A DNA stretch of 18,243 nt from contig DDKG01000001.1 in NCBI GenBank assembly GCA_002339265.1, positions 1-18,243 of the forward strand. The letters are read 5' to 3'. The notes beneath the pieces were generated by a model. The model made no database searches, was not told where the DNA came from, and saw nothing but the letters and a program-made list of their open reading frames with translations. A program made the translations under genes and the position numbers. This document shows positions 13,124 through 18,243 of this stretch, piece by piece (the first letter of the stretch is position 1; every line of letters begins with the position of its first letter). This stretch comes from Massilia sp. UBA2604 (GTDB lineage: Bacteria; Pseudomonadota; Gammaproteobacteria; Burkholderiales; Burkholderiaceae_D).

Positions 13124-14392
13124 CTAGTCTGCGGTTGGTCCGAGAAGATTGAAGCTGCTGTAGCCGCTGTACTGGCGCCTGGCGCCGAATGCGATATTCG
13201 TGATGTCGGCTTTCGGGACAGTGAGTTGTACGCACATGAGGTTCTTGCGATAGCGTTCCAGAGCATCCTTGCCGGCATCGGTCGGCAAATGGGCGCGTTG
13301 AAGCAGGCGTGTATCGCAGGTATTGCATGTCGCCGACGAGCAATATGGACGCCGGCCTTTTTCGTCGATGTGCAATGTCCCCGCCCTGCCGGACAACGCA
13401 ATGGAATCGTCGCCGGCGTCTGATTGTTCAACCAGCAGCTCGAGCAAGACGGTGGCCCCGACCCGCGACAGCACGTTGATGTTCTCCAGTTCGATGGTGC
13501 TTTCCTTGCCGTGCGCCGGCGTGCACGGCACGCCAAACCGCGCCAGGCTGTGACAGCTCGTTCCCTTCACAGTGAGCGTCGCTGCATTCCTGTGACCCAG
13601 CGCCAGCAATTGCATGACCGATTGCGGAAATGCGATCGCCAGCCCCAGGCCCAGCACAACAACCGTTACCGCGATGATCGCGTCGATGCCAATCGATTCT
13701 CGTATTTCCTTGAAAGAAGCGGCGTAGACAACGCCATTGAATATGGTGAGCAGAATTACCGCGCCGATCGCCAGGGGAATCTCGTGGCTATCGTCGCCAG
13801 CGGTTGCGAATTTGAGCGCTGAGTGAATAGGAAAGACAAACAGCATGATCCAGAGCGGGAACGCGACGATCTGACGGCTGACGAGCCGGTGACGCCAATG
13901 CTTGAGTGAGAATCCGGCAGTCGTACGCCGGGATGACGCCATTGCGATGATGGCCGACACCAGGGCGGTGGCAAAGAGAGACAGGTATGGCCTGCTCGAA
14001 GCTGGAGCGCGTGAAAGAAAGTCGGCCCCATACAGCACATACACTGCCCAGATGGCGATCGAGGATATCCACAGGACGACCAGCTCGTTGAAATTGAAAT
14101 ACCGTCGATAGGGAACCAGCGGCCACTGGTGTTCGACCCAGCGCAGCGTCAGTCCGGGCAGGAAGCAGGAAAACAGGAAGAACACGACCAGCATCAGGCC
14201 GATCAGGGTAACGCTCGCCATCAATCCTGCAAGCTCGGTCAGGCTGAAATCAGGCAGATACGCCAGGTCGGGGTGATAGGAAAGAAGAACAGAGCCCCCG
14301 CAAAACAGCATCAGGCTCCACAGCGCCAGTAGCGGATTCGCCCTGGCGTATTTCCTTAACCATGCAAGCTGGGTAGATTGTCGGGCCGCCAT
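13124..14392 (-). CDS. Unrecognised multi-pass membrane protein with cysteine-rich C-terminal domain
   Basis: A 422-residue protein that I cannot assign. About seven membrane segments lie in the first 265 residues (near 20-40, 52-80, 104-124, 133-151, 173-193, 204-226, 236-262). A soluble tail of roughly 155 residues follows. The tail contains a C-x9-C pair in GTSCHSLARFGVPC and a cluster Y-C-x4-C-x2-C (YCSSATCNTC). The spacing suggests metal binding or disulfides. GC is clearly lower than its neighbours; the line at 13681-13740 counts 47%. The TTG/AAA-rich codon use also contrasts, a sign of horizontal acquisition. The start ATG is preceded by a weak AGAG and sits inside a 7-bp inverted repeat. 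Alternative functions from sensor to toxin-immunity cannot be distinguished. Confidence 0.7.
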   Translation of the reverse strand: MAARQSTQLAWLRKYARANPLLALWSLMLFCGGSVLLSYHPDLAYLPDFSLTELAGLMASVTLIGLMLVVFFLFSCFLPGLTLRWVEHQWPLVPYRRYFNFNELVVLWISSIAIWAVYVLYGADFLSRAPASSRPYLSLFATALVSAIIAMASSRRTTAGFSLKHWRHRLVSRQIVAFPLWIMLFVFPIHSALKFATAGDDSHEIPLAIGAVILLTIFNGVVYAASFKEIRESIGIDAIIAVTVVVLGLGLAIAFPQSVMQLLALGHRNAATLTVKGTSCHSLARFGVPCTPAHGKESTIELENINVLSRVGATVLLELLVEQSDAGDDSIALSGRAGTLHIDEKGRRPYCSSATCNTCDTRLLQRAHLPTDAGKDALERYRKNLMCVQLTVPKADITNIAFGARRQYSGYSSFNLLGPTAD

Positions 14393-14413
14393 CTGAACTC
14401 TAAAAATTCAGAT
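14391..14413 (-). promoter_or_regulatory. Inverted repeat over the membrane-protein start codon
   Basis: ATCTGAA (14391-14397) and TTCAGAT (14407-14413) are perfect 7-bp inverted complements with a nine-base spacer. In the mRNA read leftward, the start codon begins inside the 3' arm and the weak AGAG ribosome-binding site lies in the loop. It could fold as a hairpin limiting translation, or be a regulator site. It also lies in the 30-bp gap after the DUF2269 gene. Confidence 0.4.
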
Positions 14414-14422
14414 TCTATCCCG

Positions 14423-14887
14423 CTACATCGGCTTGGCCACCATCAGCCAGAAAATCACAATGAACGCCGCAAATGCCGGCACGCCCAGGGCCACCCAGAT
14501 CCTGAAATAACGCCAGTACAGCGCCGGCAATGGCGTGTCCAGCCGCGCCGCCTCCGCCGCCAGGTCGCGCATCCGGATCTGCAGCCACACCACCGGCAGC
14601 CAGCAGGCGCCGGCGATCACGTACAGGATGATCGACCACATGATCCACTTGCTGTGCAGCGGATAGCCGGCCAGGTGGATCATGTAGAAGCCGGTCGCCG
14701 GCTGCAGGATGGCGGTGGTGGCCGTGAACAGCCAGTCGGCGACGACGACGTATTTCGACACCACCGCGATCGCGCGCACGTCGCGGCTGACGTTCGCGAA
14801 CAGCATGTACCAGGCCGAGCCGATGCCGGTGCCGAACAGCAGCGTCGACGAGACGATATGCAGCCACTTCAGCACCACGTAATCCAT
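14423..14887 (-). CDS. DUF2269 family membrane protein
   Basis: A 154-residue inner-membrane protein with four predicted helices. It begins MDYVVLKWLHIVSSTLLFGTGIGSAWYML, the DUF2269 signature with an intramembrane histidine (H10), and continues with ILQPATGFYMIHLAGYPLHSKWIMWSIILYVIAG. Function is not established. Its ATG overlaps the stop of the SDR-DoxX gene by one base (TAATG), so it is almost certainly translated by coupling. The longer open frame upstream of this ATG is the overlapping SDR gene read in another frame. The coupling suggests the two products act together in the inner membrane. Confidence 0.87.
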   Translation of the reverse strand: MDYVVLKWLHIVSSTLLFGTGIGSAWYMLFANVSRDVRAIAVVSKYVVVADWLFTATTAILQPATGFYMIHLAGYPLHSKWIMWSIILYVIAGACWLPVVWLQIRMRDLAAEAARLDTPLPALYWRYFRIWVALGVPAFAAFIVIFWLMVAKPM

Positions 14888-16179
14888 TATTTTTCCTCGA
14901 GTTGGTACAGCAGCCAGATTGCAGCAAGCATCGGCAGGTTCTTGGTCAGCGGCCCGTAGGGATGCAGCAGGAATTCGGGCAACTTGAACGCTATCACGAT
15001 CGTATAGAACCCGATCAGCCCCAATTGTGCCAGCCATAGCCAGCGCCGCCGCGCCAGGAACAGGATGCCCAGTCCCAGCAGCAGGTCGAAGGTAGCGGCG
15101 CCATACAGCATCAGGCGCTGCAGGTTGGGAGGAATGCCGGTGCGCGCCAGCAGCTCGTAACTGGCTTCGACCGGGTACAGGCCGAACGACACGATCGCGG
15201 TCAGGATCCAGACCGCCGCGATGCTGTAGCGAAGCATCGGCAGCAGCCAGCCGAGCTTGGCGCGAGCGCGTTCGCCGTCCGGGTCGCCGATGAACGCACT
15301 TGGTGAACGCGGCAGATGGCCGAGCAGCATCGCCGTCTGCCCGACGTCGGCAGTGTTGTCGCGGTCCAGCATGCGCAGCGCATCGCGGCTGATCAAGGAG
15401 CTGGGCAGGATGGCGGCCGCCAGCCGCGCCAGCGGCCCGGGCAGGGTCAATACACGCTGGCGTCCCATGCCCATGTTTGATCTCAGCAGGCCGAGATAGT
15501 CGGTGAACGACATCGCCTCGGGACCCACCAGCGGCACCCGCAGCGCCGTGCCCTCGCCCGGCGTCATCGGCAGCCGGTGCTTGAGCAGGCCGACGATGGC
15601 CAGCACCAGGTCGTCGACGTGGATCGGCTGCACCAATTGCGGCTTGCTGCCGAAGCGCAAGGTGAGCGGCATGCTGGCCAGCGAGCGGAAGGTGCGCGCG
15701 CTGGCGCCGTCGCGGCCGTACACCAGCGACGGCTGCACGATGTAGGAGCGCAGCGGCAGCGACGCCAGGTAGTCGTCGGCATCGCGCTTGGACAGGTGGT
15801 ACGGCGTTTGTGCATCGCGATCAGCGCCCAGGGCGGACAGTTGAATCACCATCTGCACGTCGTGCGATTCGGCGCAGGCGGCGAACAGCGCGCGCGGCGT
15901 GTCGCGGTGCAGGCGGGCAAAATCCTGGCGTCCGCTTTCACGGAAAATCCCGACCGTGTTGATCACGGCGTCGATGTGCGACAGGCGCGCCAGCCAGGTG
16001 GATTTATCGGTATCTTTGGAAAAATCGGCGTGGATATAGCTTAAGCGCGGGTCAGCGCTTTTTGGAAGCTTCGTTTCAGGTGCTCTCACCGCACACACGA
16101 CATGGTGGCCTTCGGTCAGCAACGCTTGCAGCAGATGGTGCCCAATGAAACCGCTTGCCCCCGTCAGCAAAATCCGCAT
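14887..16179 (-). CDS. SDR (NAD-dependent epimerase-like) fused to a DoxX-like membrane domain
   Basis: A 430-residue two-domain protein. Residues 1 to about 300 are an atypical/extended SDR with TGASGFIG (6-13), LSALGAD (114-120), Y127/K131 (YHLSK), VQPSLVYG and the PIHVDDL motif. This layout is shared with complex-I-associated NDUFA9-like and YbjT-like NAD(P)-binding proteins. Residues 316-428 are a DoxX-like domain with four hydrophobic segments (near 318-336, 355-377, 382-400, 413-428), so the SDR is anchored to the inner membrane. The ATG at 16179 has GGGAAG close upstream. It is divergent from the small membrane protein at 16215 with only 35 bp between start codons, and is coupled to DUF2269. 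Substrate and electron partner are unknown. Confidence 0.88.
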   Translation of the reverse strand: MRILLTGASGFIGHHLLQALLTEGHHVVCAVRAPETKLPKSADPRLSYIHADFSKDTDKSTWLARLSHIDAVINTVGIFRESGRQDFARLHRDTPRALFAACAESHDVQMVIQLSALGADRDAQTPYHLSKRDADDYLASLPLRSYIVQPSLVYGRDGASARTFRSLASMPLTLRFGSKPQLVQPIHVDDLVLAIVGLLKHRLPMTPGEGTALRVPLVGPEAMSFTDYLGLLRSNMGMGRQRVLTLPGPLARLAAAILPSSLISRDALRMLDRDNTADVGQTAMLLGHLPRSPSAFIGDPDGERARAKLGWLLPMLRYSIAAVWILTAIVSFGLYPVEASYELLARTGIPPNLQRLMLYGAATFDLLLGLGILFLARRRWLWLAQLGLIGFYTIVIAFKLPEFLLHPYGPLTKNLPMLAAIWLLYQLEEK

Positions 16180-16214
16180 CCGTCTTCCCTTCACATCGAG
16201 TAAAAGAGGATTGT

Positions 16215-16691
16215 ATGGAAAATAAGGCGTTACAGCGCGCACTCATCTCCGGGGCGACCTCGAGCGTGCTGTCGACGGTGGCGATGGCCGTGGTCGGCAA
16301 GATGCAAACCGGCAGCGCCTACGCGCCGACCAATGCCGTCAGTCACTACGTGCACGGCAAGAAAGCAAACTACCGCGACCGCTTCTCGCTGCGCTACACG
16401 GTACCCGGCTATCTGATCCACCACGCCAGCGCCACCTTCTGGTCGTTCGTGTTCGAGCGCGCCCTGGGAGGAGTCATGGACGGCAAGAATCCGATGGCAA
16501 TCGCCGCCGCGTCGGCAGCGACGTCGGCGTTTGCCGCCTTTACCGATTACAAGCTGACGCCCCGCCCGCTGCAGCCTGGTTACGAGAAGCGCCTGCCGCG
16601 CAAGGCGCTGGGCGTGGTGTATGTGGGGTTCGCGATCGGGCTGGCGGTCGGCGCGATCCTGTCACGCAAGGACCAGCCGCCAGCCACCTGA
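16215..16691 (+). CDS. Small membrane protein of unknown function
   Basis: A 158-residue protein that I do not recognise. It shows about four hydrophobic segments (residues 8-28, 62-84, 92-108, 130-150). Helix two contains an HHAS histidine pair (VPGYLIHHASATFWSFVFERALGG). A short soluble loop reads SHYVHGKKANYRDRFSLRYT. The ATG is preceded by AGAGGA at four bases. The frame is open upstream to 16155, but that would overlap the SDR-DoxX start. Its divergent placement 35 bp from that gene leaves no room for two separate promoters, so shared or overlapping control is likely. It ends 3 bp before the convergent yedI stop. Confidence 0.75.
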   Translation: MENKALQRALISGATSSVLSTVAMAVVGKMQTGSAYAPTNAVSHYVHGKKANYRDRFSLRYTVPGYLIHHASATFWSFVFERALGGVMDGKNPMAIAAASAATSAFAAFTDYKLTPRPLQPGYEKRLPRKALGVVYVGFAIGLAVGAILSRKDQPPAT

Positions 16692-16694
16692 CCG

Positions 16695-17636
16695 TCAGTG
16701 CGCGGCGGCCTTCTTGCCGCGCATGCGCTGCACCAGCATGACGGCCGCCAGCACCACGGCGCCGACCAGCACGCCGACCAGGGCGTCGATCACGATCGGC
16801 GCCAGGAAGGCCAGCACCGGGCCCACCGCCGGGATGTCGGTGAGCGAGGCGGCGACGCCTTGAGAGAAGTGGTGCACGGCTTCGATCGCGTGTGCGATGA
16901 TGCCGCCGCCGACCATGAACATGGCGGCGGTGCCGACCACCGACAGGATCTTCATCAGGCGCGGCGCGGTTGCCAGCAGCCCCCTGCCGAGCGCTTGGGC
17001 GGCGGCGCCCGGGCGCTGGCTCAGGTAGAGGCCGGCGTCGTCCATCTTGACGATGGCGGCCACCAGGCCGTAGACGCCGATCGTCATCGCCACCGCGATG
17101 GTCACCAGCACCGCTGCCTGCTGGCTGAGCGCCACCCCGGCCACGGTGCCGAGCGAAATCACAATGATCTCGGCCGACAGGATGAAGTCGGTGCGCACCG
17201 CGCCCTTGATCTTGTCCTTTTCCATCTGGACGATGTCGACCTGCGGGTTGGCGACCGCCGCCTTGTGCTGCACCTTGTGCTGCTCTTCTTCCTGTGCGGA
17301 GTGCAGGTATTTATGGGCCAGCTTCTCGAAGCCCTCGTAGCACAGGAAGGCGCCGCCGATCATCAACAGCGGCGTGATCAGCCAGGGTACGAAGACCGAG
17401 ATCGCCAGCGCCGCCGGCACCAGGATCGCCTTGTTGACCATCGACCCCTTGGCCACCGCCCACACCACCGGCAGTTCGCGCTCGGCCTTTACGCCCGTTA
17501 CCTGCTGCGCATTGAGCGCCAGGTCGTCGCCCAGTACCCCCGCGGTCTTCTTGGCCGCGACCTTGCTCATCGCGGCCACGTCGTCGAGGATGGTGGCGAT
17601 ATCGTCCAACAAAGTAAATAAGCTGGCTCCAGCCAT
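16695..17636 (-). CDS. yedI: DUF808 family inner-membrane protein, YedI-like
   Basis: A 313-residue multi-pass membrane protein that aligns along its length with E. coli YedI. It begins MAGASLFTLLDDIATILDDVAAMSKVAAKKTAGVLGDDLALNAQQV and continues with ERELPVVWAVAKGS, PLLMIGGAFLCYEGFEK, EKDKIKGAVRTDFILSAEIIVISLG and a closing MRGKKAAAH. The molecular function of DUF808 is unknown. AAGGAG lies seven bases before the ATG. A TAATAT hexamer on the minus strand (plus 17667-17672) could be its -10, but the -35 is poor. It converges on the unknown membrane protein with a 3-bp gap and is divergent from the BrnA-like gene. Confidence 0.93.
   Translation of the reverse strand: MAGASLFTLLDDIATILDDVAAMSKVAAKKTAGVLGDDLALNAQQVTGVKAERELPVVWAVAKGSMVNKAILVPAALAISVFVPWLITPLLMIGGAFLCYEGFEKLAHKYLHSAQEEEQHKVQHKAAVANPQVDIVQMEKDKIKGAVRTDFILSAEIIVISLGTVAGVALSQQAAVLVTIAVAMTIGVYGLVAAIVKMDDAGLYLSQRPGAAAQALGRGLLATAPRLMKILSVVGTAAMFMVGGGIIAHAIEAVHHFSQGVAASLTDIPAVGPVLAFLAPIVIDALVGVLVGAVVLAAVMLVQRMRGKKAAAH
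16699..16723. repeat. GC-rich hairpin at the convergent 3' ends
   Basis: TGCGCGGC (16699-16706) and GCCGCGCA (16716-16723) form a perfect 8-bp stem with a nine-base loop. It lies in the last codons of yedI and just past the stop of the convergent gene. There is no T-tract, so termination activity is doubtful; it may only protect mRNA 3' ends. Confidence 0.3.
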
Positions 17637-17791
17637 GGCAATGCTCCTTCATTTAAAGTTGACACGATATTAACCGAGGCCCGAATCGGCGGCTACACGG
17701 TTCGCGCAGCCGTTCGGCGCGGCTTTTTGCAGTTCATGCCTGGAAATCTGCATCTCGTCGCTTTTGCCGTGTGACCGGCGGTCTGCATACG

Positions 17792-17797
17792 TATAGT
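17792..17797 (+). promoter_or_regulatory. Possible -10 box for the BrnA-like gene
   Basis: TATAGT lies 57 bp before the ATG and overlaps the 8-bp palindrome ATACGTAT (17787-17794). No good -35 stands at the usual distance. The rest of the 218-bp gap 17637-17854 shows nothing I can call, and no small toxin gene. Confidence 0.3.
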
Positions 17798-17854
17798 GCA
17801 ACGCTGAAGGTTGCGGCACTGCAGCCTCGTCCCCCCAACGAAGGAGATCATTCC

Positions 17855-18076
17855 ATGAACACCGATTCGATCCAGTCTGCCGTGTGCACTTCCGCTCCCG
17901 TTCGCCGTGCCCGTCCGCCGAAGCGCAAGACCCGCATCACGATCTACCTCGACGACGAGGTACTGAAGGAATTCCGCAACCTGTCCGAGCGTTGCGGCAC
18001 CGGCTACCAGACCCTGATCAACGCCGCGCTGCGCAACCGTTTGAACGGTCCGGTCATCGAATCTGGCGTCGCATAA
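17855..18076 (+). CDS. BrnA-like ribbon-helix-helix protein (orphan antitoxin-type regulator)
   Basis: A 73-residue probable DNA-binding protein. After a basic N-terminal tail (VRRARPPKRKTR), residues 26-65 give ITIYLDDEVLKEFRNLSERCGTGYQTLINAALRNRL. This is the beta-strand, helix, GYQTLIN-turn, helix pattern of BrnA-type antitoxins and related CopG-like proteins. The consensus AAGGAG lies eight bases before the ATG. Classical BrnA is encoded just downstream of its toxin BrnT. Here the 218 bp upstream carry no BrnT-like frame, and an HU gene follows, so this copy stands alone and may simply be a regulator. Confidence 0.8.
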   Translation: MNTDSIQSAVCTSAPVRRARPPKRKTRITIYLDDEVLKEFRNLSERCGTGYQTLINAALRNRLNGPVIESGVA

Positions 18077-18165
18077 GGCTTCCTTTCAAATTTCCCTCTG
18101 GGCGCGGCATTACACATAGCAATATTTATGCTAATCTTCCCGCTCTTTTAACCCCGGAGGGATTT

Positions 18166-18243
18166 ATGAAAAAAGGCGAACTGATCGCAGAATTCGCGAA
18201 GCGTACCGAGATGTCGGGCGCAGCCGCTGGCGACGCCGTGAAC
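18166..18243 (+). CDS. HU-family DNA-binding protein, 3' end outside window
   Basis: Only the first 26 residues are present: MKKGELIAEFAKRT followed by EMSGAAAGDAVN. The pattern K-x-E-L-I-x-x-x-A followed by S-x-x-A-x-x-A-V is the N-terminal helix pair of HU/IHF proteins, which bend DNA as dimers in the nucleoid. A strong GGAGG (18156-18160) is five bases before the ATG. In the 89-bp gap before it, TAGCA and TGCTA form a 5-bp inverted repeat around an AT-rich core (18117-18133), including a TATGCT hexamer (18127-18132) that could be a -10. Which HU paralogue it is cannot be decided from this fragment. Confidence 0.8.
   Translation, partial: MKKGELIAEFAKRTEMSGAAAGDAVN

Noticed and set aside
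13056..13343. N-terminal extension of the ADH frame to 13343
   Set aside because: The family N-terminus starts at the ATG at 13055 behind AAGGGG. The extension overlaps the membrane-protein gene in another frame.
17659..17687. A perfect TTGACA at 17659-17664 as a + strand promoter for the BrnA-like gene
   Set aside because: No -10-like hexamer stands 16-18 bp downstream, and the gene is almost 200 bp away.

Overview
The window is about 18 kb of GC-rich chromosomal DNA (roughly 65% GC by eye), with tightly packed genes, short intergenic gaps and clear Shine-Dalgarno sites. Gene content (NfsB-type nitroreductase, YedI/DUF808, a DoxX-fused SDR beside DUF2269, paired DUF6152 and DUF6644 proteins) and base composition suggest a betaproteobacterium of the Oxalobacteraceae/Massilia type. 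That assignment is inference; no rRNA or other marker is present. No tRNA, rRNA, CRISPR array, transposase or phage gene was seen, and no gene-free stretch exceeds 300 bases.

Region 1 (1-3407, + strand) is a set of soluble oxidoreductases: a 5'-truncated zinc-binding-ADH-family protein, an NfsB-like nitroreductase followed by a good rho-independent terminator, then two tandem short-chain dehydrogenases.

Region 2 (3416-9757) looks like one nutrient-uptake locus and holds the most interesting regulatory DNA. A TonB-dependent receptor and an exported YdcF/DUF218 protein form a leftward operon. A ROK-family regulator and a GPH/MelB-type MFS permease read rightward. The 110-bp divergent gap carries a perfect 9-8-9 AT-rich palindrome lying over the ROK gene's -10 and the receptor's -35 region, as expected of a ROK repressor operator. 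Between the ROK gene and the permease lies an array of 11-bp direct repeats (CTGACAT/CTGTCAT every 11 bp) ending exactly 10 bp before a -10 hexamer. This is the architecture of a PhoB-dependent promoter. The inferred start site falls on the permease ATG, so the mRNA may be leaderless. The combined picture is outer-membrane plus inner-membrane uptake of an unknown, possibly sugar-like or phosphorylated, compound under local ROK control and phosphate-starvation control.

Region 3 (9714-12026) has a GNAT acetyltransferase converging on and overlapping the permease, then a periplasmic DUF6152 protein whose predicted mature N-terminus is His-His, a coupled four-helix DUF6644 membrane protein that probably starts at a non-canonical CTG, and a secreted glutaminyl cyclase.

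Region 4 (12030-16691) contains a quinone-reductase-like ADH, an unrecognised seven-helix membrane protein of clearly lower GC (possible acquired gene), and a translationally coupled DUF2269 / SDR-DoxX pair divergent from a small unknown membrane protein. Region 5 (16695-18243) holds yedI (DUF808), an orphan BrnA-like ribbon-helix-helix protein and the start of an HU-family nucleoid protein cut by the window end.
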